DNA from: Stieleria sp. JC731 | Lineage (GTDB): Bacteria > Planctomycetota > Planctomycetia > Pirellulales > Pirellulaceae | Direction: 5' to 3' | DNA: 64,000 bases | Assembly: GCF_020966635.1 (NCBI RefSeq) | Contig: NZ_JAJKFQ010000002.1 | Location: 744,001 to 808,000 of the forward strand | In this document: positions 9,349 to 17,769 of the stretch, piece by piece | Position numbering within the stretch: position 1 is the first letter of the stretch | Layout: each line of letters opens with the position of its first letter | The notes under the pieces: generated by a model | What the model saw: only the letters and a program-made list of their open reading frames with translations | Databases searched by the model: none | Told to the model about the DNA's origin: nothing | Program-made: the position numbers and the translations under genes

Positions 9349-10665
9349 CTATTCGCCTGCAGCGGACATTGCACCAGGCGTCGCCGGTTGTCGAAATAGA
9401 TAGACCAGCCCACCGATCGAAAGTACAAAGACACAAACGCTGACCCACTGCGATATCGTGAGCGTTGTGTCGAATTGGCCCAGTTCATCGGTTCGAACGA
9501 TTTCCAAGATAAATCGAACGATCGCATACGAAGCAAACCCAACCAGCATCAGGACACCAGGTTTGCTGATGAATCGTGACAGGATGCACAACAGGATACA
9601 AAGCGTTAACCCGGTGGCGCTACTGATCAGCTGAGCGGCCCGTACGGGCAATGATCGCGTTGGCAATTGATCGGGCGGCAGTTCATAGGTTTTCCCATCG
9701 ATAACCATCACCCAACCAGGCACGACTTCCTCTTCAGGGATGGTTAGGTCCGCATCTTCTTTGGCGGGATAATCGAACTGACCATATTCAAATTTCTGAC
9801 CGCTTTCGATTCCCAAATCGTCGGCGATCCCTCCGGTCACAACTTCACCAATGCGACCTGTCTGTGGATCGATCTGCATCCCCAGCAATTCGCCGCTACG
9901 AAGCTGTTCTTGATAGACCTTATTGAGCGGAGGAAAACGGATCGATGCCCAATCAGGCTCACAGCGTCCGCCATAGCAACAGCCATTCATCAGACAGCCC
10001 ATCCGCCCAAAGAACAGTCCGATGAACAAGCATGGGATGATGGCGTCTCCGAATCGCAACAAGGGCAAACGATGACGGATATTGAATGCCAAGAAAGCCA
10101 GGAAACCACCGATGAACGATCCGTAAACGACGAGGCCGCCTTCGGTAAAGGCAATCACATTGCGAATCGTTTCGCCAATTGAGTCACCAATAAAGCTATC
10201 GCGGTATTGAATCACGAAGAACAGCCGAGCACCTGCGATCCCACCAATGAATACCCACGGCGCGAGCGAATACACCAAGTCCGGATTCAGGCCAGCCCGT
10301 CGAACGCGCACCGCGGCCAAAGAAATCGCGGCAATCAATGCGATCACCAGGAAAAATCCATAACCGCGTATCGGCAAACCGACGGGTTCGCCGACCGTGT
10401 TTCGGATCTCAATCGTTGGCAACAAACCGACAGCAATGCCAGCGACGATGCCCCAAAAGAGGCCTTCACCCAGCAGCACCTCGATAGGTGAGGCTGGTGG
10501 CTGCCGCTTTTCCGAGGCGTTTGACTTTCGGAAGACGGACAACTGATATCCCGACCATGCCAAGCGAGCGGCGAATGCAATCAAGACGATGATCAGTGCC
10601 CATCCCAGACCAAATACTGGCAACGGTCCCAATTCGTGAGGAATCAGAAATAGCGTGCGTTGCAT
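9349..10665 (-). CDS. lgt: Prolipoprotein diacylglyceryl transferase
   Basis: Transfers the diacylglyceryl group from phosphatidylglycerol to the lipobox cysteine of prelipoproteins at the inner membrane. At about 438 residues it is longer than the usual 260-290. Family features are GARLFFVIQYRD, GGLVVYGSFIGG and the core FFGRMGCLMNGCCYGG, with several membrane segments on each side. The extra length comes from an extended N-terminal membrane region and a soluble insertion of about 100 residues after the core, rich in acidic residues and containing a PGWVMVIDGK-like segment. The frame is open further upstream, but that part would overlap the divergent gene at 10897; the ATG at 10665 gives a membrane-type N-terminus. 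Confidence 0.88.
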   Translation of the reverse strand: MQRTLFLIPHELGPLPVFGLGWALIIVLIAFAARLAWSGYQLSVFRKSNASEKRQPPASPIEVLLGEGLFWGIVAGIAVGLLPTIEIRNTVGEPVGLPIRGYGFFLVIALIAAISLAAVRVRRAGLNPDLVYSLAPWVFIGGIAGARLFFVIQYRDSFIGDSIGETIRNVIAFTEGGLVVYGSFIGGFLAFLAFNIRHRLPLLRFGDAIIPCLFIGLFFGRMGCLMNGCCYGGRCEPDWASIRFPPLNKVYQEQLRSGELLGMQIDPQTGRIGEVVTGGIADDLGIESGQKFEYGQFDYPAKEDADLTIPEEEVVPGWVMVIDGKTYELPPDQLPTRSLPVRAAQLISSATGLTLCILLCILSRFISKPGVLMLVGFASYAIVRFILEIVRTDELGQFDTTLTISQWVSVCVFVLSIGGLVYLFRQPATPGAMSAAGE

Positions 10666-10896
10666 GGATGCATTCGGAATAAAGGAGGAATTCTGCTGGC
10701 GGGCGTCAATCAAGTCTAATGGCAGGGCATCAGCACAATCACAATTTTGCCAATCGACGGGATTTCTGTGCCAAAACCAACGCGTTTTGCCCCCCGAACG
10801 TGATTGATCTGGACCGCCAATGGTCTCCTTTTCTACGCTGGAGCCTATCGATACGTCTAGGTCTAGTTGTCGTCCCCACCCGCGAAGTCGGAAAGC

Positions 10897-11712
10897 ATGG
10901 ATCGCAAACCCGCCCCGCCGAAAGTTCGTTGGATCGCCCTCTACATCGCCCAGTTCCTTGCATTGATCATGGGCGCACAAGCTTCGCGAACGGTCGAGGC
11001 TGTTGAAGCGAAGCTTGAATCGGACGCCGCAGCCGACCTTGCAGGTTCTCCAGAATTCCAGGTCACAGTCGAAATCGTCGAACTGGTTGATGGAAAATCT
11101 TATCCGATCGATCGCCACCTGATCATTTTCAAGAACGATCAAGCCTACGACTTTTCACTTGTTCAACCGATGGACGTCACCGTCATCGATTGGAAAGCCG
11201 AACAGATGGTGGTCCTATCACGCCAGAAAAGTTTGCAAAGCTCGCTTCCGATCGCAAACGTTCAGCAATCCGCCGCACAAGTGCGTGTCTACGCTAAAAA
11301 GAACGACCTGGAGTCACACTTGGGAATCGATGCGGTTGCCAAACGCTCCGCTGACGGAACCATCGAATTGTCATTTGATGATTACCACTATGCGGCGACA
11401 GGCAATACCGTCCAGTCGCCATCGCTGGCAGCACGGTTCGCCCAGTTCACCCTCGCAACCGCTCGCTTGAACTTGGCCCGCCATCGCGGCGCACCGCCAT
11501 TTGCACGAATGTCATTGGCGAAAGAACTGGCGGCTAAAGGCGAACTGCCCCAAACCGTCCAACTGCAAATTGAATCCGACGGCAAGACGCGAACTTTGGT
11601 ATCGCACTACACCGTCAAAGAAAAGCTAAGCCCTGAAGCCGAAGACCGCGTCCGTAAAGTCACCGAGATGATGACTCTGTATCGCGACGTGCCGATGGCC
11701 GACATGCCTTAG
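10897..11712 (+). CDS. Secreted protein of unknown function
   Basis: 271 residues from the ATG at 10897, chosen because GGAAAG lies just upstream and because it gives a basic N-terminus followed by a hydrophobic stretch (about 10-27) like a signal peptide. An earlier in-frame ATG at 10867 is less likely. The mature part has mixed alpha/beta composition, with no motif I recognise. Divergent from lgt, with about 230 bases between starts, and followed by the convergent 463-residue protein of the ABC cluster. Probably periplasmic. Confidence 0.65.
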   Translation: MDRKPAPPKVRWIALYIAQFLALIMGAQASRTVEAVEAKLESDAAADLAGSPEFQVTVEIVELVDGKSYPIDRHLIIFKNDQAYDFSLVQPMDVTVIDWKAEQMVVLSRQKSLQSSLPIANVQQSAAQVRVYAKKNDLESHLGIDAVAKRSADGTIELSFDDYHYAATGNTVQSPSLAARFAQFTLATARLNLARHRGAPPFARMSLAKELAAKGELPQTVQLQIESDGKTRTLVSHYTVKEKLSPEAEDRVRKVTEMMTLYRDVPMADMP

Positions 11713-11782
11713 CATCGATCGACGAATCGCATCAACCGATGTAGGGCTGCAGTCATTGTACGAATGACAGCGTTGGCGACCC

Positions 11783-13174
11783 TTATTGACCAGCTTCCCC
11801 TGGGACTGCTTTCTCGGATCGAGCGAACCAAACTTCCTGGTATTCTGCGATGATTTGGCCTCGCCAATCATCACGTGTCACGGCAAGGCGATTGTCGATC
11901 ACATTGGTGACACTTTTAACAAATGGCTCTGCCGCGTTTCCCAAGATAACAGAATCGGCATCACTGCTAACGGGATCACTGCTAACTGGCTTGCTGGTTC
12001 CCGTCTCATCATCACTGTATTCGTGATAGTTGAATGGCTGATTGGTGACATCCATCGAATCGTTCGGGTTAAAGCCGATCTTCGACAACTCATCAAGCGT
12101 CTTGGGGAACCGGCCCTGATTCAATTCAAATTTCCGGATGCCGATTGCGGTTTTCAAGAATCGATTCAGATTCGCATCCATCGCGACCCAAGTCGACACG
12201 CTGCGGTTCGCGATTCGTGAATTGGATCGATAGAACGGTATTTGAAGCGAAGTGTCCAACCCTTCGTTGAGCCGACGAAGGTACCGGTCGTTAAGCTCGA
12301 TCCGGCTTTTAATCCCGCTGATCGTCGCCTGGTTAGGCGAGTCCATCACAGCCAGTTCATAGTCAAGTGTTGCCAGCCGAACCGATGCGGCGATTGGAAA
12401 CGGAGAATCCGGATATCGCCCCACATAGTACGAATTCGATTTGCCTTGATACCAAAGAATGTGATCGTACAACTCGAAGTGTTTTGGCGGCACCAAGCCA
12501 GCTTGAGTGACATTTTCCCGAAGCACTCCGTTGAATGAATCTTCGATGGACTCAATCTGTTCAAGACTCCAATCGCTACCCGATATCGCGTAGATAAGCC
12601 TCTGCTTCAGGGCGTGCGTACGACCACCCACGTGCTCTCGCAGAGCATACCCAAGCGTCTTGATCGCCTGGTCATACTGCTTGTGTTCAAGTTCATAATT
12701 GAACTTTGAGTTGAAGAACGCACCAGTCGAAAAGATATTCTCGGGGTGATTCGGAAAATCCAAACGTTCCAGTAGCGGCTCGGCACGCTGGAAGATTTCT
12801 TCGTAGTAGCTGTCCATTTCAAACTCAACGCCCGCTGTCGTAGCATCTTTCACGAGTGAGTCGATGTATTCGAGTTCGTAGCTAAGCGTTCTCAACGCGA
12901 TTTCGGTCTGATGCCGATCAATCGACGGTTCCTTGAACTCCGCTTGTTTTGTTTGCGGATAAGTTGCCAGCAGCTTGCGTTTCGCGGTTTCCCCAAGTGG
13001 GTCTTCCAAAACTTCGGCAGGAAATAGGTTCGCAAGCTTTGCATCGATCGCGGCATCGTTTCGTGACCACTTGAACGCCGCTGTCGCGACAAAGGCCACC
13101 AATAAAATCACGGGTGTGATCACAATAGCCAAATACGTCCGGTCTCGGTCATTCGTCAAAAGCATTGTATTCAT
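11783..13174 (-). CDS. Membrane-anchored protein of the ABC exporter cluster, unknown function
   Basis: 463 residues with one N-terminal membrane segment (about 14-36) and a long soluble, mainly helical part, probably periplasmic. A strong AGGAG ribosome binding site precedes the ATG at 13174, and the start lies only three bases after the stop of the large permease, so it is almost certainly co-translated with it. A segment like VTNQPFNYHEYSDDETG near the C-terminus resembles motifs seen near prepilin-like soluble domains, but that is weak. It may be an accessory or substrate-sensing subunit. The function is unknown. Confidence 0.65.
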   Translation of the reverse strand: MNTMLLTNDRDRTYLAIVITPVILLVAFVATAAFKWSRNDAAIDAKLANLFPAEVLEDPLGETAKRKLLATYPQTKQAEFKEPSIDRHQTEIALRTLSYELEYIDSLVKDATTAGVEFEMDSYYEEIFQRAEPLLERLDFPNHPENIFSTGAFFNSKFNYELEHKQYDQAIKTLGYALREHVGGRTHALKQRLIYAISGSDWSLEQIESIEDSFNGVLRENVTQAGLVPPKHFELYDHILWYQGKSNSYYVGRYPDSPFPIAASVRLATLDYELAVMDSPNQATISGIKSRIELNDRYLRRLNEGLDTSLQIPFYRSNSRIANRSVSTWVAMDANLNRFLKTAIGIRKFELNQGRFPKTLDELSKIGFNPNDSMDVTNQPFNYHEYSDDETGTSKPVSSDPVSSDADSVILGNAAEPFVKSVTNVIDNRLAVTRDDWRGQIIAEYQEVWFARSEKAVPGEAGQ

Positions 13175-13177
13175 GGC

Positions 13178-15655
13178 TTACTCCTGTCCGTTTGTATTTG
13201 GTTTCGCTGGCGAATCTGCATTCAATTTTGTCGACACGACATCACCGGTTAAAAGCGCCCGTGGGTCTTGGTATTCCCAATCCAGTCCCCATAGACGCGA
13301 GGGTGCAAAATTCCCATAGCTGTTGAGGTCTAGCAGGCGAATCGCAGGAGTGGACCGAACCGAGGGGCTGTAGTTGCTCGCCTCGAAAGCAATCGTTGAA
13401 TCGACAAGTTGGTGAAGTTTTCGAAGCCACTGAATGTCATTGCTGCGTCGCTTAGAAGCTTCGATACCGTCCAGTAGCGTCAAGACAACTGCTTGCTCTC
13501 GTCGAGGCTGACTCCAGTTGACCAAAGCCGCATACTTTTCTTCGTAGAAGCCAGTCCTGAAGGGTTGCTGATAGTTATCCGGATCCCAGACTGATCTTCC
13601 CCAAGCGAGCAAAACAGATCGTCGGCGGGCCTCCGCTCGGCTCTCCGGTGTGCCGATTGACGCGACAACCGCTTGCACAGCATCCGCGTTTTGTTGTTCA
13701 CGAATCGCTTCGGAAGCCAAGACATCCAACAGCATGACTTCCAACCGATCCGCCCATTCTTGGCTAGTCATGAAACTGCTAGCTCGCATTGACTTCAGTA
13801 GCTTCGCCGAAGATTCCAACCAAACTGCAAACTCCGACCAAGTGCTGGGATCAGCTTCCCAAGTTTGACGGCTTAGAGTGAATAGACCGTACCACCTTTC
13901 GAAATTTCCATTGGTGAACCCTGCCCGCATCTGCTCACCGGGCTGGACATTCAATGGCTCGACAATCTTTTCAGGGCGATACTCGAATGATTCGGCTTGC
14001 TTGATCAAACTCTCGGCGCTAACCATCAGATGCTGTTCCAAGTAATCACGGTTGAAATCAATATCCAGGTAAACCTCTGGCGCTTCGCTCATCTCCACTA
14101 AACGGGCTTCGCTAAGCAGATCGCGATGTTGCTGCGCCGTCATGGCCGGAATCGACATGACATAGCTATAGGCAGTGAAGACTGGCAGGCCGATTATGGT
14201 TGCGATCACACCGGCCCCAACAAGGAATGTCCACGGTCGATCGCGGCCGTCCATGTATCGATTCATCATCCCAAAGCTTGCGACCATCGGTGCAACGAGA
14301 CACACCAGCATCCCCCAAACCGGAAAACCTCCGCTGACAAACATCGAACAGACCCACCCCACCGCAGCCCAAGCCAAAATGGGAGCGATGATGACGGACA
14401 GGATCAAGGTCCGGAAAATTTGACTGATCCACTGCGAGACGGAATACGCCATCGCGGTAAAGAACAACATCGTTACCAACGAGGGTGATCCATTGGCACC
14501 GTCCCATCCCCAATGCTGCACCTTCATGTTCCAGAACGCATAGATCAGCAACACCGTCGACAGAATCGCGATGGGGATTCCGTGTAGCGCGATATAAGCT
14601 CGCTGCCAGGAAACGCCGCGGTCGGCCAGAAAACGCAAACGCTCTGATGACCCATCGTGCTTAAAGACACAGACGCCCAGCCAAGAAACCGCAACGGCAG
14701 CAATCAAAATCAAAAATGGAACAACCGCAGTGGCGGTGCCCCTGGGTGAGCCGTCGGAGATTTCGACCATCGCAAAACCACCGAGCACAAACATCGCGGC
14801 GATGACCAACCAAGTTCCGCGAGCGGAATGCAGGCTTTGCCAAATGATGGGAGCAACCTGGGTTTCAAACCGTGGAACACTCGCAGCGGTCGCCGAGGAT
14901 CGGCCCAGTTCCAAACTTTTGATCTTGGGTGCCGGTTTCGCCCCCAAAGTCCTCGACGCCGCACGCAGCGACAGAGGAAGCATCACACAAACGCCTGCGC
15001 TCGTAAACAAAAATGACCACCAATCCGATTCTCGTGCCAAGAACGGTCGGCCAATCAATTCGCTGGTCAACGCTACCGAAATAAACGGACTGAATGCGAT
15101 CACGATCAGCAGAAGCAACGCGTAGAACTGATTCTCCAGACGCCAGGAAACATAGAAACCGACCAGTAGCACAAAAAGCGAATGGATGAGCCAAACCGGG
15201 CCGGAACCGCCACCTTGATGCTGGCCTTGCGGAAATCCCAAATTCCATGGCGAAGTCCCATGCAAAATCGCCTTCATTAGAAAAAAGAAAGCCCACATGA
15301 TGGCCAGGCCGGCAAGCGACACCAAGAACTTTGTCACCGCCATTCGGAGCGGTGAAATTGGCAACAGTGTTAGCCACTCGATCGTACGCTGAGCCCGTTC
15401 CTGCCCAACTAGCAGAGGCCCCGCACCCGTGGCGAACAGCCCGGGGATCGCCAGCAACATCGCATCCTTCGGGATTTTGATATTCAGTAGCGAATCGCCT
15501 ACGAAGTCAAAGAACAGCATCAGCAAGGCAACCGCGACGAGCATTACCAGCAAGGGTGCCAGCTGTCGTGATTCCTTCCACCAAAACCAAGCCGTCGAAG
15601 AGGGTTCGTGATTGGTACGAATCGTCGTCTCGGCGGTCGTCACTTGAGTGGCCAT
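13178..15655 (-). CDS. Large ABC transporter permease (ABC-2-like)
   Basis: About 825 residues: an N-terminal half with roughly 12 predicted membrane segments (starting near residue 40 with a WFWWKESRQLAPLL-type entry helix, typical of ABC-2 permeases), followed by about 300 soluble residues without membrane helices. The ATG at 15655 is preferred over one 36 bases upstream because GAGA precedes it and it begins MATQVTT. It probably pairs with the ATPase at 16125-17066 and the YtrA-type regulator. Such YtrA-controlled ABC modules in other bacteria respond to cell-envelope stress or antibiotics, but the substrate here is unknown. The long soluble tail is unusual for ABC-2 permeases. Confidence 0.8.
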   Translation of the reverse strand: MATQVTTAETTIRTNHEPSSTAWFWWKESRQLAPLLVMLVAVALLMLFFDFVGDSLLNIKIPKDAMLLAIPGLFATGAGPLLVGQERAQRTIEWLTLLPISPLRMAVTKFLVSLAGLAIMWAFFFLMKAILHGTSPWNLGFPQGQHQGGGSGPVWLIHSLFVLLVGFYVSWRLENQFYALLLLIVIAFSPFISVALTSELIGRPFLARESDWWSFLFTSAGVCVMLPLSLRAASRTLGAKPAPKIKSLELGRSSATAASVPRFETQVAPIIWQSLHSARGTWLVIAAMFVLGGFAMVEISDGSPRGTATAVVPFLILIAAVAVSWLGVCVFKHDGSSERLRFLADRGVSWQRAYIALHGIPIAILSTVLLIYAFWNMKVQHWGWDGANGSPSLVTMLFFTAMAYSVSQWISQIFRTLILSVIIAPILAWAAVGWVCSMFVSGGFPVWGMLVCLVAPMVASFGMMNRYMDGRDRPWTFLVGAGVIATIIGLPVFTAYSYVMSIPAMTAQQHRDLLSEARLVEMSEAPEVYLDIDFNRDYLEQHLMVSAESLIKQAESFEYRPEKIVEPLNVQPGEQMRAGFTNGNFERWYGLFTLSRQTWEADPSTWSEFAVWLESSAKLLKSMRASSFMTSQEWADRLEVMLLDVLASEAIREQQNADAVQAVVASIGTPESRAEARRRSVLLAWGRSVWDPDNYQQPFRTGFYEEKYAALVNWSQPRREQAVVLTLLDGIEASKRRSNDIQWLRKLHQLVDSTIAFEASNYSPSVRSTPAIRLLDLNSYGNFAPSRLWGLDWEYQDPRALLTGDVVSTKLNADSPAKPNTNGQE

Positions 15656-15737
15656 TTCGATTCTCAATCGGTGCGTTGATAAGTTCAACAACGTCGTTCG
15701 TTTGGATGAAGCGACGTTGGTCGTTTTGTTGATCGTC

Positions 15738-16101
15738 GGGAACCGCGAGCTAGTGCTGCGGGTGTGGGGAAGTGGGAACTGGGCAACACATCAGCCGCTA
15801 CGGGTTAGCGTACGGTTAGTTGTGTGACCATGATTTAGTTCTGCGTGGGAACCGCGAGCTGGCGCTCTGCGGCTGATGGATGTAGGAGTCGGACCAGCAC
15901 ATCAGCCGCTACGCGCTAGCGTGCGGTTATCTGTGTGACCATGAATCAGTTCTGCGTGGGAACCGCGAGCTGGCGCTCTGCGGCTGATGGATGTAGGAGT
16001 CGGGGCAACACATCAGCCGCTACGCGCCAGCGTGCGGTTATCTGCGTAACCATGGATCAGTTCTGTTTGGTAACCGCGAGCTAACGCTCTGCGGCTGATT
16101 C
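15738..16101. repeat. Repeat cluster A (four ~110-bp units)
   Basis: Four tandem units beginning near 15738, 15847, 15958 and 16070 (spacing 109-112 bases); the first is diverged and the last is partial. A full unit holds an element reading AACCGCGAGCTGGCGC...GCGGCTGAT and, about 50 bases later, its inverted partner CATCAGCCGCTACGCGCTAGCG...CGGTTA, so the two can pair into a long hairpin. The same core appears in clusters B (40.1 kb) and C (42.2 kb). The cluster sits between the ABC ATPase stop and the permease start and may separate or modulate their expression. Confidence 0.9.
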
Positions 16102-16124
16102 TTTCGGTTGATTTTTGTGGCTGG

Positions 16125-17066
16125 TTAGGCGACTTGTTCTAGTGACGGGCTTGTGGACGTGCAGGCGACGAAAATCTCTTCCAATGTTGCCAGTCGGCAG
16201 CGAACGTCGGTCACCCCCGGCGTTGATTTCAACGCGTCCACCATCTCATTTTCCAAATTCCGAACGAACATTTGCCGTGACCTGCCTTGCGTTTCTTCCA
16301 TCAAGATTTCGGCCGGTTCGTTTAGTTTCGAAATCGCTCGTAGCGGATCGTCGGTGTCGATGATGACTTGATGGATCGACTCACGAATCTCGTTCAAGTC
16401 ACCCATGATTCGAATCCGTCCGTGATGCAAAATCGCGATCGTATCGGCAACCCGCTCCACTTCACTAATTTGGTGACTCGACAAAAATACGGTTCTACCG
16501 GTCGCGGCCCGATCGATCATCGATTCAAGAAAGTTGCGTCGAACCTTGGGGTCTAGTCCGCTCGTCGGTTCGTCCATAATCAACAGCGAAGGATCATGGG
16601 CAAGCGCGAGCGACAAGGCGACTTTGGCACGCTGACCTTTCGATAGGTGACGAATCTTTTGCTCGGGCTGAATCTCGTACCGGCGGATCATTGACTGATA
16701 CGTTGGTAGAAAACTGTTGTCGTAAAACGATGCCGTGAATCCACCGATCTGTGCGACGGTCATCCAGTCGTACAGTGCCGGGGCATCAGAGACGTAGCCG
16801 ATCTGCTTTCGCACCGCCTGAGGATTGCTTTGTGGATCGATCCCACAGACAGTGCAAGACCCGCGAGTCGGGCGTTGAAACCCGGTCAAGATCCGAATCA
16901 TCGTTGTCTTGCCGGCTCCGTTTTCACCGAGCAAGGCGAAGACCGTTCCGGGCCTAATTTGCAAATCGACATCGGTCAGCGCTTCGCAACGACGGAAGTG
17001 CATCGTCAATGCCCGTGTCGAAATCACCGGTTGCATTGAATCGCCATTTTCAGAAGAGGTACTCAT
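16125..17066 (-). CDS. ABC transporter ATP-binding protein
   Basis: About 313 residues. Walker A GENGAGKTT, the signature LSKGQRAKVALSLALA and Walker B LLIMDEPTSGLDP are all intact, followed by the switch histidine region FLSSHQISEVERV and a C-terminal extension of about 90 residues as in DrrA/NatA-type exporters. The ATG at 17066 has GGAG nine bases upstream; a GTG at 17081 overlapping the regulator's stop is an alternative start. It energises the large permease encoded downstream at 13178-15655. Co-transcription with the GntR regulator directly upstream is very likely. Confidence 0.92.
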   Translation of the reverse strand: MSTSSENGDSMQPVISTRALTMHFRRCEALTDVDLQIRPGTVFALLGENGAGKTTMIRILTGFQRPTRGSCTVCGIDPQSNPQAVRKQIGYVSDAPALYDWMTVAQIGGFTASFYDNSFLPTYQSMIRRYEIQPEQKIRHLSKGQRAKVALSLALAHDPSLLIMDEPTSGLDPKVRRNFLESMIDRAATGRTVFLSSHQISEVERVADTIAILHHGRIRIMGDLNEIRESIHQVIIDTDDPLRAISKLNEPAEILMEETQGRSRQMFVRNLENEMVDALKSTPGVTDVRCRLATLEEIFVACTSTSPSLEQVA

Positions 17067-17080
17067 ATCAGTTGACTCCA

Positions 17081-17524
17081 CTATGCGTCTTCAGAATGAC
17101 CATTGTCGCCCGCTTCGGATGCCGTCGTTAATACGGACGGCTCCGTCTCGCATATCTCACGCAAGTGGGCGTCAACAAACATCTTGATCTGCTTCTTGGT
17201 TAACCCGGCATTCCAGGCTTCCGATAGCACCGCGCCGATCCGTTCATCCAAGACCGACTCGCGTTCTTGGCGACAAGATTCGACTGCGTCGTCGCGTACG
17301 ATCATGCCTCGACCACGAAGCGATTCGATCACGCCATCAGCTTGAAGCTGGTTGAAAGCGCGTGCGACAGTATTGGGATTGAGTGCGACTTGATTACTGA
17401 GCACGCGAACACTGGGCAAAAGCTGCCCGGGGCGAAGCGTGCCAGCTGCGATCGCGAACTTCACCTGCCGCACAAGCTGCAAGTAAATCGCGACGTCGCT
17501 TTGGACATCGATCGAAAAAAACAT
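17081..17524 (-). CDS. GntR-family repressor, YtrA subfamily
   Basis: 147 residues: an N-terminal winged-helix domain (about 10-75), starting FFSIDVQSDVAIYLQLVRQVKFAIAAG, with the recognition part LSNQVALNPNTVARAFNQLQADGVIE, and a short C-terminal dimerisation tail of about 60 residues. The short tail without a metabolite-binding domain defines the YtrA subfamily, whose members usually repress their own operon of ABC genes. The gene overlaps or abuts the ABC ATPase start. A promoter and inverted repeat lie upstream at 17551-17598. Confidence 0.9.
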   Translation of the reverse strand: MFFSIDVQSDVAIYLQLVRQVKFAIAAGTLRPGQLLPSVRVLSNQVALNPNTVARAFNQLQADGVIESLRGRGMIVRDDAVESCRQERESVLDERIGAVLSEAWNAGLTKKQIKMFVDAHLREICETEPSVLTTASEAGDNGHSEDA

Positions 17525-17550
17525 GACCGGACCTGAGTATTGAGATCAGC

Positions 17551-17598
17551 GAACCAGTGTGATATTTAGATAGTACAGTGGTTCGGTAGTTCGGTCAA
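17551..17598 (-). promoter_or_regulatory. Promoter with overlapping inverted repeat, candidate YtrA operator
   Basis: On the minus strand a sigma70-like promoter: -35 TTGACC (17593-17598), a 17-base spacer, and -10 TACTAT (17570-17575). An inverted repeat with arms GAACCAGTGT (17551-17560) and ACAGTGGTTC (17575-17584), matching at 9 of 10 positions with a 14-base spacer, straddles the -10 element. A repressor bound here would block the promoter. This fits autoregulation by the GntR/YtrA protein whose ATG is at 17524. Binding is inference; the sequence elements are seen directly. Confidence 0.6.
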
Positions 17599-17769
17599 CA
17601 AAATTTAGACAGATTTTCTAAGAAGCGAAATCGGCGCAGCAACGCACCTGGATTCGCCACAACGCTGAGCATGACGCTGAACAACGCCAGCTGGCATCTG
17701 CGCAGGAAGATCCGCATCACGATGCGTGCGACCGAAGAGGATCGCAAAACATAAAAAGCTGCAAGCTGA

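Noticed and set aside
10666..11142. N-terminal extension of lgt by 159 codons.
   Set aside because: It would overlap the divergent gene at 10897, lacks membrane character, and the ATG at 10665 begins the expected hydrophobic region.
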